From Kribbella aluminosa (GTDB lineage Bacteria; Actinomycetota; Actinomycetes; Propionibacteriales; Kribbellaceae), in assembly GCF_017876295.1 (NCBI RefSeq), contig NZ_JAGINT010000001.1, positions 2,604,001 through 2,668,000 of the forward strand: a stretch of DNA of 64,000 nt. The letters are read 5' to 3'. Each line of letters begins with the position of its first letter. Position 1 is the stretch's first letter. The translations under genes were made by a program, and so were the position numbers. The notes beneath the pieces were generated by a model. The model saw only the letters and a program-made list of their open reading frames with translations. It did no database searches and was not told the DNA's origin. Below, piece by piece: positions 39,917 through 48,730 of this stretch.

Positions 39917-40918
39917 ATGGAGATTCTGATTCTCGGTGGTACGGCGTTCCTCGGGCGGGAGATCGCGACGCAGGCGCTCGCCCGTGGGCACGCGGTGACG
40001 TGTGTGGCGCGTGGTGAGAGTGGCGCGGTCGCCGACGGCGCGACGCTGGTCGCCACCGATCGAAGCCGCCCGGATGCGTATGACGCGGTTCCGGCGCGCG
40101 ACTGGGACGCGGTGTTCGAGGTCTCGTGGCAGCCGGGGTTCGTGAAGGGCGCGCTGGCCGCGTTCGGCGCGCGGGCGAAGCACTGGACCTACGTCTCGTC
40201 GGGGAACGTGTACGAGAAGTTCGACACCCCCGGCGCCGACGAGTCTGCGGTACTGCGGGAGCCGGTCGAGCAGGACGTCGCGGACCGGGAGCAGTACGGC
40301 GAGGCGAAGGTGGCGTGTGAGCGCGCGTCGTTGGACACGGTCGGGGAGCGGCTGGTGATCGCCCGCGCCGGGCTGATCGGCGGGCCGGGGGACGCCAGCG
40401 ACCGGGCCGGTGCGTGGGTCGCGCGGGCGGCGCTGGCGCCGGAGGAGCCGCTGCTGGTGCCCGACACGCCCGACCTGGCGACGGCGGTCGTCGACGTACG
40501 GGATCTGGCCGGCTGGTTGCTCGACAACGCCGAGCTGGGGCGGACCGGGACCTTCGACACGTACGGGCCGGTGGTGCCGTTCGGGGAGTGGATCGCGACG
40601 GCGCGCGAGGTCGGCGGTCACACCGGGCCGGTGGTGCTCGCTCCGCAGGAGTGGCTGGAGGAGCAGAAGGTCGAGCAGTACATGGGGCCGGAGTCGCTGA
40701 CGATGTGGATCACCGAGGCCGGCTACGAGGGCTGGTCGGAGCGCAGCGGGTCGGCCGCGGCGGCTGCCGGGTTGACGCACCGGTCGCGCATGGAGCTGAC
40801 GGCGGACTCGCTCGCCTGGGAGCGCGAGCTCGGCCTGGCCCGCGAACGCCGCGCCGGCCTGAGCCTCGCGAAGGAGAAGGAGTTGATCGAGGCACTGAAG
40901 GCATCAGGCCGGTCCTAG
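39917..40918 (+). CDS. NAD-dependent epimerase/dehydratase (extended SDR)
   Basis: A 333-residue protein from ATG 39917. The Rossmann loop is ILGGTAFLGREIA (6-18), a TYVSSGNVYEKF strand carries the Ser of the active site, and YGEAKVACE (~127-135) is the YxxxK catalytic pair. The C-terminal substrate lobe includes TAVVDVRDLAGWLL. It probably acts on a nucleotide sugar or related nucleoside diphosphate. The stop is only 9 bp before the phosphoesterase gene, so the two are likely co-transcribed. Confidence 0.87.
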   Translation: MEILILGGTAFLGREIATQALARGHAVTCVARGESGAVADGATLVATDRSRPDAYDAVPARDWDAVFEVSWQPGFVKGALAAFGARAKHWTYVSSGNVYEKFDTPGADESAVLREPVEQDVADREQYGEAKVACERASLDTVGERLVIARAGLIGGPGDASDRAGAWVARAALAPEEPLLVPDTPDLATAVVDVRDLAGWLLDNAELGRTGTFDTYGPVVPFGEWIATAREVGGHTGPVVLAPQEWLEEQKVEQYMGPESLTMWITEAGYEGWSERSGSAAAAAGLTHRSRMELTADSLAWERELGLARERRAGLSLAKEKELIEALKASGRS

Positions 40919-40927
40919 AGTGGGCGC

Positions 40928-41419
40928 ATGCGGCTGACGCTGATCTCGGATACTCATCTGCCGGTGCGGGCGAAGAAGTTGCCGGCGCCGGTGTGGGAGG
41001 CGGTCGAGCGGGCCGACGTGGTCATCCACGCGGGTGACTGGGTGAGCGTCGGGCTGCTGGACGAGTTGGAGTCCCGTGCTGCCCGGCTGGTCGGGTGCTG
41101 GGGCAACAACGACGGCCCGGAGCTGCGGGCGCGGCTGCCTGAGGTCGCCCGGGTGACGCTCGACGGGTTGTCGGTGGCCGTGGTCCACGAGACCGGTCCG
41201 GCGACGGGGCGGGAGGCGCGCTGCGAGGCGGCGTACCCGGGGGTGGAGCTGCTGGTGTTCGGGCACAGCCACATCCCGTGGGACACCACGAGCGCGGGCG
41301 GACTGCGGCTGCTGAACCCGGGATCACCGACGGATCGCCGGCGGCAGCCGTACTGCACCTACCAGACCGCGACCATCACCGCGGGCCGGCTGGAAGAAGT
41401 TGCCCTGCACAACCTCTAG
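40928..41419 (+). CDS. YfcE-type metallophosphoesterase
   Basis: A 163-residue calcineurin-like phosphodiesterase from ATG 40928. Metal ligands are in SDTH (7-10), GDW (36-38), GNND (59-62) and GHSH (112-115); LNPGSPTDRR is the usual end motif. It probably hydrolyses small phosphodiesters with Mn2+. It is the second gene of a two-gene unit, which ends in a long perfect hairpin. Confidence 0.9.
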   Translation: MRLTLISDTHLPVRAKKLPAPVWEAVERADVVIHAGDWVSVGLLDELESRAARLVGCWGNNDGPELRARLPEVARVTLDGLSVAVVHETGPATGREARCEAAYPGVELLVFGHSHIPWDTTSAGGLRLLNPGSPTDRRRQPYCTYQTATITAGRLEEVALHNL

Positions 41420-41443
41420 AAGGTTGCATATCACAACGAAACG

Positions 41444-41507
41444 CGGCCGGGCGCGTGTGGCCGACGCCGTACCACCGAGTTACGGCGCACCCACACGCGC
41501 CCGGCCG
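41444..41507. terminator. 17-bp perfect stem with inner stem, bidirectional terminator
   Basis: CGGCCGGGCGCGTGTGG (41444-41460) pairs with 41491-41507; inside the 30-base loop GCCGTA pairs with TACGGC. It sits between convergent genes at 41419 and 41520. Confidence 0.85.
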
Positions 41508-41519
41508 ACGCTGGCCAGG

Positions 41520-41675
41520 TCAGGCGCTCGCTGCTTCCTTGACTCTGGTCTTGAGGCGATCGCGGACCTCTTCCGGCGTGTACGCCCGGCGCTTCCGCTC
41601 GCCCCGTGCGACCACAACACCCGTGGCAGCCACGCCGACGAGCCCCGCAAGCCCTACCACCTTCCATACCTTCAT
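41520..41675 (-). CDS. Small single-pass membrane protein
   Basis: A 51-residue protein from ATG 41675. KVVGLAGLVGVAATGVVVAR is a membrane helix and the tail (RAYTPEEVRDRLKTRVKEA) is an amphipathic basic helix. This architecture is common and conserved in actinomycetes. Function is unknown. It is divergent from the NlpC/P60-like gene with an 18-bp gap. Confidence 0.7.
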   Translation of the reverse strand: MKVWKVVGLAGLVGVAATGVVVARGERKRRAYTPEEVRDRLKTRVKEAASA

Positions 41676-41693
41676 GCCGACTAACCTAGCGAT

Positions 41694-42320
41694 GTGAACA
41701 GCCGGATTTCCTTGGATGACGCTACGGAACTGACACGAACAGGTGACATTTGGCTGTTCCGCGGTGCGAGTGCGGCGGATCGCGCGATCCAGCTGACCAC
41801 GAACAGCCCGGTCAACCACGTCGGGATGGCGATCGTCGTCGAGGACCTGCCGCCGCTGATGTGGCACGCGGAGCTCGGTCGTTCGCTGCCGGACGTGTGG
41901 ACCGGGACGCACCACCGCGGCGTTCAGCTGCACGACCTCCGGGACGCGGTGCTGGTGTGGGGCAACAAGTATGGTCAGCACGCATGGCTGCGGCAGCTGG
42001 AGCACCCGGTGACGCGGGAGCTGGAGGACGCCGTACTGAAGACGGTCGCGCGGCTCGACGGTACGCCGTTCCCGTCGACGGCGCGGCTCGCGTCGCGCTG
42101 GGTTCGCGGGCGGATGCCGGCGCTGCGGACGGACTCGCGCGAGCTCGAGTCGGCGTACTGCGCGGAGGTGGTCGCGCTGACCTACGAGGCGATGGGACTG
42201 CTGCACGGCCGGCGGCCGAACTGGTACGACCCGGGCCGGTTCTGGAGCGGTGACGAACTGCAGCTCGCACACGGCGCGAAACTGGGCGCGGAGATCGCCG
42301 TCGACCTGCCGGAATCCTGA
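41694..42320 (+). CDS. Permuted papain-like (YiiX/NlpC-type) protein
   Basis: A 208-residue protein from GTG 41694. GDIWLFRGASAADRAIQL, NHVGMAIVV (H42) and AYCAEVVALTYEAMG (C156) show the circularly permuted NlpC/P60 layout in which His precedes Cys. Such proteins cleave peptide or acyl-amide bonds or bind lipids. There is no signal peptide or membrane segment, so it acts inside the cell unless exported otherwise. The family match is from motif order. Confidence 0.7.
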   Translation: MNSRISLDDATELTRTGDIWLFRGASAADRAIQLTTNSPVNHVGMAIVVEDLPPLMWHAELGRSLPDVWTGTHHRGVQLHDLRDAVLVWGNKYGQHAWLRQLEHPVTRELEDAVLKTVARLDGTPFPSTARLASRWVRGRMPALRTDSRELESAYCAEVVALTYEAMGLLHGRRPNWYDPGRFWSGDELQLAHGAKLGAEIAVDLPES

Positions 42321-42389
42321 CTCGACGAAAACTGTCGGCGGGCTGTGATTGGGTTGTTCCAGTCGGTCATCGACCGGAGGAGGACCCGG

Positions 42390-43619
42390 ATGTACGCCGT
42401 CATCGACACGGAGACGACCGGCCTGTTGCCGAGCCATCGGCATCGGGTCATCGAGATCGCGGTCGTGCTGCTGGACGCGCGCGGGCAGGTCGAGCGCGAG
42501 TGGGTGACGTTGCTGAATCCGCAGCGCGACCTCGGTCCGCAGCACATCCACGGGATCCTCACCGCCGATGTGCTGGCGGCGCCGGAGTTCGCCGACATCG
42601 CGGCGCAGCTGGGCGGGCTGCTCGCCGGGCGGATGGTTGTCGGGCACAACGTCGAGTTCGATCTCGGGTTCCTGCGGGCGGAGTTCGCGCGGCTCGGTGT
42701 CACGGTGCCGCTGATCACCGAGCGGTCGATGTGCACGATGGCGCTGGCCGGTTACCTGCATCCGGGCGCGAAGCGGACGCTGGGCGCCTGCTGTGCGGCC
42801 GCGGGGATTCCGATCGAGGGCTGGCATTCGGCGCTCGCGGACACCCGCGCCACGGCCGAGTTGTTCGCGCAGTACCTCGGCGCGTTCGCGGCCCCGCCGC
42901 CGTGGCAGTGGGCTTATGAGGAAGTACGCCGTTTGCCGTGGCCCGATCTTCCCAGGACAGGGGTCGCACCGACCGTGCGGCCGGTGCACGCGGGCGGCCG
43001 CCACGGATGGATGAGTCGACTCGTCGACCAGTTGCCCCGCGTGCCGGAGCCGCCGCAGGCCGACTCGTACCTGGTGCTGCTGGACACGATCCTCGCCAAC
43101 CGCGAGATCACCGCGGCAGACGCCGACCAGTTGGTGCAGGTGGCCAACGAGCTCGGCATGACCCGTCCACAGGTCGACCACCTGCATCGGTACTACGTTT
43201 CCGCGCTGGCGGACGCGTCGTGGGCGGCCGGCGACGTGACGCCTGATCAGCGCAACGACCTCGACAAGGTGGCGGTGATGCTCGGGCAGCGGGCGTTCGA
43301 CGTCGACGACGCGTTGCTGCGCGCGAGCAGCGGGCGGTACGTCGTACCGGATCGCCCGGGGGCGCGCGGGTTTCCGCGGGGGAGCACGATGGTGTTCACC
43401 GGGGACATGGTCGAGCCGCGGGAGGTGTGGTGGGACCGGGCGGTCGCGGCCGGGTTCGCGCCGCAGGAGGCGGTTCGGCCGGAGACGACGTTCCTGGTCG
43501 CGGCCGACGTCGACAGCCTGTCGATGAAGGCCCGCGCGGCCCGGGAGTTCGGCGTACCGATCATCTCGGCCGAGGACTTTCGCAGGCTCCTGCCACAGGC
43601 CGAGCGCAAGGCGGGATGA
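42390..43619 (+). CDS. DnaQ-type 3'-5' exonuclease with C-terminal BRCT
   Basis: A 409-residue protein; ATG 42390 follows GGAGGAGG and starts right at the exonuclease (MYAVIDTETTGL), so the frame extension to 42345 is not needed. ExoI is DTET (6-9), ExoII GHNVEFDLGFLRAEF and ExoIII WHSALADTRAT. The middle (~190-310) is a helical spacer with a TerB-like repeat (DTILANREITAADADQLVQV). The C-terminus (~320-409) is BRCT-like (FPRGSTMVFTGDM, then AAREFGVPIISAEDFRRLL). It is a DNA-repair nuclease rather than the replicative proofreading subunit (inference). Confidence 0.85.
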   Translation: MYAVIDTETTGLLPSHRHRVIEIAVVLLDARGQVEREWVTLLNPQRDLGPQHIHGILTADVLAAPEFADIAAQLGGLLAGRMVVGHNVEFDLGFLRAEFARLGVTVPLITERSMCTMALAGYLHPGAKRTLGACCAAAGIPIEGWHSALADTRATAELFAQYLGAFAAPPPWQWAYEEVRRLPWPDLPRTGVAPTVRPVHAGGRHGWMSRLVDQLPRVPEPPQADSYLVLLDTILANREITAADADQLVQVANELGMTRPQVDHLHRYYVSALADASWAAGDVTPDQRNDLDKVAVMLGQRAFDVDDALLRASSGRYVVPDRPGARGFPRGSTMVFTGDMVEPREVWWDRAVAAGFAPQEAVRPETTFLVAADVDSLSMKARAAREFGVPIISAEDFRRLLPQAERKAG

Positions 43620-43639
43620 GCCGGCGGGGGGGTGGGACG

Positions 43640-44173
43640 TCAGTTGTCCGGTTGCAGGTGTTCTGGGGTGAGGAGGGCGTGGAGCGTCAGGCCGGCCCCG
43701 GTCAAGGGCTCGGGGGTGGTGGCATTGCGGTTGATCACGCAGAGGGCGTCGGTGACGGTGGCGCCCAGGGTGCGGAGTTCGTTGGTGGACAGGACGATCT
43801 GGCCGCCGGTGGTGACGACGTCCTCGACGATCGTGACCCGGCGGCCGTTGGTCTCGGCGCCTTCGGCCAGCCGGCAGGTGCCGTAGGTTTTGGCCTCCTT
43901 GCGGACGAACGCGCACGGCAGGCCGGTGTGCCGTCCGAGCGCGGTGACGACCGGGATGCCGCCCATCTCCAGACCGGCGAGGACCTCGGTGCCGGCCGGG
44001 ACGAACGGGACCATCGCGGCCGCGATCTCGTCCAGCAGCACCGGGTCGGCCTCGAACCGGTACTTGTCGAAGTACTCCGTGGCCGTGTGCCCGGACCGGA
44101 GCACGAACTCGCCGGTCAGATGTGCGGTTGCGTGTACCCGGCGCCCCAACTCAGCAAGTTCCACACCCGGCAC
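43640..44173 (-). CDS. pyrE: Orotate phosphoribosyltransferase
   Basis: A 177-residue protein from GTG 44173 (GTG 44164 is an alternative). It converts orotate and PRPP to OMP in pyrimidine synthesis. RKEAKTYGT (91-99) carries the catalytic loop lysines and VTIVEDVVTTGGQ (113-125) the PRPP motif. FDKYRF matches the orotate-binding segment. It is in the usual length range for bacterial PyrE. The 3' end is 20 bp from the convergent exonuclease gene. Confidence 0.9.
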   Translation of the reverse strand: MPGVELAELGRRVHATAHLTGEFVLRSGHTATEYFDKYRFEADPVLLDEIAAAMVPFVPAGTEVLAGLEMGGIPVVTALGRHTGLPCAFVRKEAKTYGTCRLAEGAETNGRRVTIVEDVVTTGGQIVLSTNELRTLGATVTDALCVINRNATTPEPLTGAGLTLHALLTPEHLQPDN

Positions 44174-44188
44174 CCTATCCGGCAGGTC

Positions 44189-44443
44189 TTACTCCTCGTC
44201 GGGTGCCGGTTCGATCTCGAAGTGCAGTTGCTTGCCGGAGCGGATGCGTTCGATGGCGGACCGGCAGGCGGACTCGCTGATCTGAACGCCGATCTCGCCG
44301 AGCTTGTGCCGCAGGATCCGGGCCGCGTCGTCCGCGGAGCGGGCGCTGGACTCGTTGATCGCCTCGATCGTGGTGGCTGTGAGTCGCTCGCGGATGTCCG
44401 GGTGGGTCTTGGCGATGTCATGCGTGATGCGGAACTCGGTCAT
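44189..44443 (-). CDS. Small helical conserved protein
   Basis: An 84-residue protein from ATG 44443 lying 15 bp upstream of pyrE on the same strand. It is helical with an acidic C-terminus (HFEIEPAPDEE). TIEAINESSARSADDAARIL and KLGEIGVQISESACRSAIER recall small actinobacterial DUFs. No function is assigned. The spacing suggests co-transcription with pyrE. Confidence 0.6.
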   Translation of the reverse strand: MTEFRITHDIAKTHPDIRERLTATTIEAINESSARSADDAARILRHKLGEIGVQISESACRSAIERIRSGKQLHFEIEPAPDEE

Positions 44444-44507
44444 TCGCGACTCGCTTTCTCGCGCGCTCGATGCGGGCCGGCAGGGGTCTCCAGGATAGTG
44501 CGCGCAG

Positions 44508-44996
44508 CTACCTGAGAACCCGCTGGGCGAAGCTCTCGAGTCGTGTCGCGAGCCGCTCCGCGCGGACCTCGGGCGGGGCGGTCTCACCCTGCGGTACGTC
44601 GAGCTCCTTCAGCCCGCGGATGTACAGCGAGCACGCGAGGTCGGCGCACACGTACAGCCCGACGGTGTTGCCCTCGCGCCCGGCGGTGCCTGCGCGCCGG
44701 GCGGCGAACAGTGCGACGTCGCTGACGTGGTGCGCGGTGTTGCACAGGTCGCACAGCCCCGCGAACCGGCGCGCGGCACCGGACGCCTGCGTGCTGACCG
44801 CGATCCCGGTCACGCCACCGTCCCGGCGGACCACCAGGTACCCCCGGTTCGGCGCCTTGCCGTCGCGCCAGCCGAGGAAGTCCAGCGACTCCCAGGGCAG
44901 CTCAGTGAACCGCGGCGGCAACGCCATCGCCTTCACCTGGCTCTTGGTCGAGTTGACGAACGAGCGCCTGATGTCGTCGGCGCTGAGCGGTTCCAC
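44508..44996 (-). CDS. FBP-domain treble-clef zinc protein
   Basis: A 162-residue protein from GTG 44996, seven bases after GGAGGA. The C-terminal treble-clef motif holds the metal ligands CDLCNTAHHV (~79-88) and ADLACSL, matching the EF-Tu-binding FBP family of actinomycetes. The N-terminal ~70 residues (DDIRRSFVNSTKSQVKAMAL) are usual for it. It may act on the ribosome or translation factor. Spacing to the helical gene downstream is 60 bp. Confidence 0.8.
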   Translation of the reverse strand: MEPLSADDIRRSFVNSTKSQVKAMALPPRFTELPWESLDFLGWRDGKAPNRGYLVVRRDGGVTGIAVSTQASGAARRFAGLCDLCNTAHHVSDVALFAARRAGTAGREGNTVGLYVCADLACSLYIRGLKELDVPQGETAPPEVRAERLATRLESFAQRVLR

Positions 44997-45083
44997 GGTA
45001 GGTCCTCCGATCCTTCGAGGACCCATGAGACCTGCTGCCCGGGCCGCTGCGCAACCCGTTAATCAAGTTGCTGCCAGCAACCG

Positions 45084-45473
45084 TCAGGAGTCGGCGTAGT
45101 GCGTACTGCGGTTCGCGTCGTGGTTGCGGAGGTCGACGCCGAAGTCGACCGACGCCTTCAGCCGGAGCAGCAGCGAGACCAGCTCGGGTACGTCGTCGGG
45201 TCCGTCCGAGGTGAGCGTCAGGTCGGTGCCGGCCGCGGCCGGGGCCAGCCGGAACGTCAGCGTGCGGCCGAAGTACCGCAGCTCGTAGAGCTGGTCCTGG
45301 ACGGCGCGCTCGATCCGGCTCTGGCCCCGCCGGCCGTCGGCGAGCACGAACGAGATCACCCCGTCGGACTCCGGTGCCTGATCGGCCCAGAACCGCTCCC
45401 GGCCGAGGACCGTGCTGACCGCCCGGTAGACGTCACTCGCCGCCGACGCGCAGTACACCTTCTGCTGTGCCAC
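45084..45473 (-). CDS. SRPBCC-like conserved protein
   Basis: A 129-residue protein from GTG 45473. It starts with a helix and a strand (SAASDVYRAVSTVLGRERFW) and has beta strands LYELRYFGRTLTFRLAP and GTDLTLTSDG, followed by a C-terminal helix (VPELVSLLLRLKASVDFGVD), compatible with a START/SRPBCC ligand pocket. There is no catalytic motif. Function is unknown. Confidence 0.55.
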   Translation of the reverse strand: MAQQKVYCASAASDVYRAVSTVLGRERFWADQAPESDGVISFVLADGRRGQSRIERAVQDQLYELRYFGRTLTFRLAPAAAGTDLTLTSDGPDDVPELVSLLLRLKASVDFGVDLRNHDANRSTHYADS

Positions 45474-45642
45474 CCCACACCCCTGATGATCCGCCGCCCC
45501 GATCTGGTGCAGTCCATTATCCGGCCATTCTCCGGGCTGAACGGCTCCAGGACACGGACACGCCGGGCTGGGGTGGACTTCTGTCCGGCTTCAGCCTCCC
45601 AGACCCCGGATCGGCTTCAGCGCGTTCGACGAACTCGAGGAC

Positions 45643-46134
45643 TCAGGCGTGCCGGGTGGTCTGCTGCAGGAGTGCCTCGACCGCCTGGCGCAGGTCGGTG
45701 TCGTGGTGTGGACCGGACCAGACCACGATCCGGCCGCGGTCGCCGAGCTTGGTGGAGATCAGGTCGCGGGCCGGGGCGGGGTCGCCCTGGTTGACGAGGA
45801 CGACGAGCCGCCGGCCGTCGCGTTGCAGCCGGTCCAGCAGCGGCGGCAGCGTGGAGCCGCGGAACACGCCGGGATCGCTCTTCACCTTGGTCTCGATCAT
45901 CACGCCGCGGCCGCGGACCACCAGCAGGAAGTCGGCCCGGTCCCGGGTGAACTCGCGATCGTGATAGATCCGCGCCTTCGGCCAGAGCCGCTGCAGTGCG
46001 GCGTCGACGTCGGAGTCGTACTCCGCCGCGAGCCGGCTGACGCGTGAACTCGTACCGCGTGGCCGGAACGCTTCCGGCGTACGACGGCTGCCGAACCAGG
46101 ACGGCAGCCAGTGGCGAACGTGTGTGTCGATCAT
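45643..46134 (-). CDS. Putative PD-(D/E)xK nuclease-fold protein
   Basis: A 163-residue protein from ATG 46134. The core DRADFLLVVRGRGVMIETK shows D68, E81 and K83 as the D-(x)n-ExK metal triad, the layout of small restriction-like and NERD-type nucleases. LVNQGDPAPARDLI follows. No helicase or methyltransferase sits nearby, so it is an orphan. It may act on RNA or DNA ends; the class is inferred from motif only. Confidence 0.55.
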   Translation of the reverse strand: MIDTHVRHWLPSWFGSRRTPEAFRPRGTSSRVSRLAAEYDSDVDAALQRLWPKARIYHDREFTRDRADFLLVVRGRGVMIETKVKSDPGVFRGSTLPPLLDRLQRDGRRLVVLVNQGDPAPARDLISTKLGDRGRIVVWSGPHHDTDLRQAVEALLQQTTRHA

Positions 46135-46238
46135 CCGGTGGACCCCTCGACCTAGTCGGCACTCAGGAGTGAGTGTGCCCGCGGTGACCAAGTGCAATCC
46201 GGTGACCACGCGATCGTGATCGCACCGCCACAAAGTTG

Positions 46239-46766
46239 TCAGCAGGCGGTCGGGGTGGTGGTGCCGCCGTCGACGATCCACCGGGAGTCCTGCGTGACGA
46301 CGCGCATCTGGTCGAGCCAGCGGGTCGGGGTGGTGTTCGGGAGGACGCCGCGGCCGCGGACGTTCACGGTGCGGGCCGAGGTGGTGTCGTAGCAGGCGCT
46401 GATCAGGATGCCGTTCGACGCGAGCGTGCGCTTGGCCCAGACGACCTTGGTGAGCCCCGTGTTGTGCAGCTTGTTGGTCCGGAAGTACTTCGCCTGCGCG
46501 CTGATCGCCTGGTACATCTTCGGCGTCATCACCGCCTCGAGCTGCGTGGTCCTGCTGCCGCCGCTGCGCATCATCACGTCGAGCGCGGTGCGGTACGCGT
46601 AGTAGGCGTTCAGCACCGGGTCGTCGGAGCCGAGGTCGCTGGTCGCGGCCCGGGTCGCCTTGTGGGCGGCAGGCGCAGCCGCGGCGATGCCGCTGTCGGT
46701 CCCGCACCCCTGGAGCAGCAAAACCGGGAGCAGCGTGGCGGCCACGGCCAGGTTCCGCTTGCGCAT
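46239..46766 (-). CDS. Lipoprotein of unknown function
   Basis: A 175-residue protein from ATG 46766 behind AGGAGGT. The N-terminus has two Arg/Lys, a hydrophobic run and a lipobox LLQGCG (C21), so it is exported and lipidated. The mature part (YYAYRTALDVMMRSGGS, then ACYDTTSARTVNVRG) resembles Mce-associated or NTF2-like actinobacterial proteins. It faces a two-component operon across a 219-bp region that holds a perfect CRP-type site. Confidence 0.8.
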   Translation of the reverse strand: MRKRNLAVAATLLPVLLLQGCGTDSGIAAAAPAAHKATRAATSDLGSDDPVLNAYYAYRTALDVMMRSGGSRTTQLEAVMTPKMYQAISAQAKYFRTNKLHNTGLTKVVWAKRTLASNGILISACYDTTSARTVNVRGRGVLPNTTPTRWLDQMRVVTQDSRWIVDGGTTTPTAC

Positions 46767-46856
46767 GAACACCTCCTGTTGGACGAAAATCCCCGTCCTG
46801 GTGCCGCCGGCGCAACCCGTCCGGCACTGATCGTGTAACGCGGTGGCGCATACCGT

Positions 46857-46878
46857 GGTCACTGTGACCTGAATCACA
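46857..46878. promoter_or_regulatory. CRP/GlxR-type site between lipoprotein and two-component operon
   Basis: TGTGA-CCTGAA-TCACA (46863-46878) is a perfect match to the CRP consensus; a second overlapping repeat GGTCAC-T-GTGACC begins at 46857. It lies 97 bp upstream of the lipoprotein start and 108 bp upstream of the sensor gene, so a Crp-like factor may control one or both. Confidence 0.75.
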
Positions 46879-46985
46879 CACCACCCCCTACCCGGGTACT
46901 GGTCCGGGATCGGCTCTCTGGCTGGAGGTGCCGGCGGCGCCGGATTTCTACGCTCGATCTCAGTTATCAAGACCGAGGAGAGATC

Positions 46986-47531
46986 ATGACGCAGACGATC
47001 GCTGAGGTGCGGGAGCACCGCGTCCGGCGGCTTGCCCGTTCACTGGTGTACGTCGCTTTGCTGCTGCCTGCGGGTCTGCTGACCATGGCGGACGCGATCC
47101 TCGGCGAGCCGGTGACCGCGGCGCGGCGCTGGCGTCGGCTGGGGGAGTACCGCGTGGGGGTGTCTGTTGTGTCTCCGAAGCGCAGTGCCCGTACGTTCGG
47201 CGACGGTCTGCTCAGTGCGGTACTAGGCCTGGCGAGCCTGTTCGTACTGTTGCTGACCGTGCTGGCCGTGGTCCGCGGCCCGTTCTGGGGCCTCGTCGAG
47301 CACGGCCCTGTCGAGCCGGGGACGTGGGGCGGCCCGAGCCGCGCCGGTGCCTGGGCCACGCACGGACTGCTCGCTCTTCCGTGCACTGTCGCATTCTTGT
47401 TCGTACTGCGTGGCATCGCGGCGCTGCAGACACTCCTGGTGCAGGGGACGCGCAGGTGGGTGCTTCCGGCAACTATCGTGGTGGCTGCCGGTACCTTCGC
47501 GTTCTTCTGGGCCTGGCTGCAGCAGGTGTGA
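46986..47531 (+). CDS. Membrane sensor-domain protein of a two-component operon
   Basis: A 181-residue protein from ATG 46986 after GAGGAG. It holds four hydrophobic segments (VYVALLLPAGLLTMADAIL, GLASLFVLLLTVLAVV, GLLALPCTVAFLFVL, VLPATIVVAAGTFAFFW). Its stop overlaps the kinase start (GTGA). It resembles the separate 'sensor' membrane protein that precedes HisKA_3 kinases in actinomycetes. It probably relays membrane signals to the next gene's kinase. Confidence 0.78.
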   Translation: MTQTIAEVREHRVRRLARSLVYVALLLPAGLLTMADAILGEPVTAARRWRRLGEYRVGVSVVSPKRSARTFGDGLLSAVLGLASLFVLLLTVLAVVRGPFWGLVEHGPVEPGTWGGPSRAGAWATHGLLALPCTVAFLFVLRGIAALQTLLVQGTRRWVLPATIVVAAGTFAFFWAWLQQV

Positions 47532-48730
47532 GTAGGGTCCAACCTGTGCAGATGCCGAACAGGTGGTCGTGGGTTGCCGGGCTCGGCGTTGCCACTCTGC
47601 TGTTCCTGACGGTCCTCGACCTTGCACAGCACTACGAGGTGGCCCTCGGCGCTGTACTCGCACTGGCGATCGCACGCGCACTGGCCTTGAGCCTGTCGTG
47701 GCTGCGGCCGCGGGTGGCGGTAGTGGTCTCGCTTGTCACCACGGCTGTCACTGCAGCGCTCACAACACCGGTCAGCGCGAGTGAGCCGTGGCCGTGGGGT
47801 ACGACGGCCGCCTTCGGGCACTCGTTCGTCGTGGCGATCGCAGGTGCACGTGGGCTCGGCCGTCGCGAGCAGGTGGGCTGGTGGGTCGCTACACAGGCTC
47901 TGGGGGTCGGTGCGATCGCATTGGCGCCGGAGCGTGGTGGCTGGCGCGGGCTGATCACGATGGCGGTCTTGTCGGCGGTAGCGGTCGTGGTGGGCGACCT
48001 GCTCCGCTCTCGCCGCGAGACGAACCGCCTCCTCGTAGAGCAGGAGACGATCAGCAAGACCGAGCGTTCGGAGCGGGAACGGCTGCAGGAGCGCGCCCGG
48101 ATCGCCCGCGAGCTGCATGACGTCGTGGCGCACCACCTGTCCGTGGTGGTCGTCCGCGCGGACAGTGCCCCGCACCGGCTGCCCGACGTACCGGATGAGG
48201 TGCGCGCTGAGTTCACGGGCATTGCAGATGAGGCACGGGCCTCGTTGACCGAGATGCGTCGCGTACTGCGGTTGCTGCGCGAGCCGGTCGAACAACCGGG
48301 TGAGCTAAGCCCGCAGCCCGGTCTGCAGGAGGTACCTGAGCTCGTGGAGAGCACCAGGCGCGCAGGGGCCGACGTACGACTGGTGGGTGAGGTACCGACC
48401 GGGTTCGACCCGGCTGTCGAGCTCACGGCGTACCGGATTGTGCAGGAGGGTCTCAGCAACGCAGTACGGCATGCCCTGCACGCGGTCGTGGAGGTTGCCG
48501 TACGTCGTACCGCCCGTGAGCTGGAGGTCACCGTGCAGAACGCGAGGCCGCCGCGTCCCGTCGTACCGGCTCCTGGCAGCGGGCAGGGGCTGGCGGGGAT
48601 GCGCGAGCGGGTGGCGCTTGTCGACGGGACGGTGAGCGCCGGTCCGACCTCGGAAGGCGGTTATCTGGTGCAGGCAGTGATTCCGGTCGGACAGGAGGTG
48701 TCGGGTGGCGATTACGGTCATGGTGGTTGA
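47528..48730 (+). CDS. Sensor histidine kinase (HisKA_3 family)
   Basis: A 400-residue protein from GTG 47528, coupled to the sensor gene upstream. About five membrane helices (residues ~10-160) precede the dimerisation helix RARIARELHDVVAHHLSVVV, whose His in ELHDVVAHH is the phospho-acceptor. The ATP-binding end shows VQEGLSNAVRHA and GQGLAGMRERV. It overlaps the response regulator start by 26 bp, so they are a cognate pair. Confidence 0.9.
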   Translation: MSRVQPVQMPNRWSWVAGLGVATLLFLTVLDLAQHYEVALGAVLALAIARALALSLSWLRPRVAVVVSLVTTAVTAALTTPVSASEPWPWGTTAAFGHSFVVAIAGARGLGRREQVGWWVATQALGVGAIALAPERGGWRGLITMAVLSAVAVVVGDLLRSRRETNRLLVEQETISKTERSERERLQERARIARELHDVVAHHLSVVVVRADSAPHRLPDVPDEVRAEFTGIADEARASLTEMRRVLRLLREPVEQPGELSPQPGLQEVPELVESTRRAGADVRLVGEVPTGFDPAVELTAYRIVQEGLSNAVRHALHAVVEVAVRRTARELEVTVQNARPPRPVVPAPGSGQGLAGMRERVALVDGTVSAGPTSEGGYLVQAVIPVGQEVSGGDYGHGG

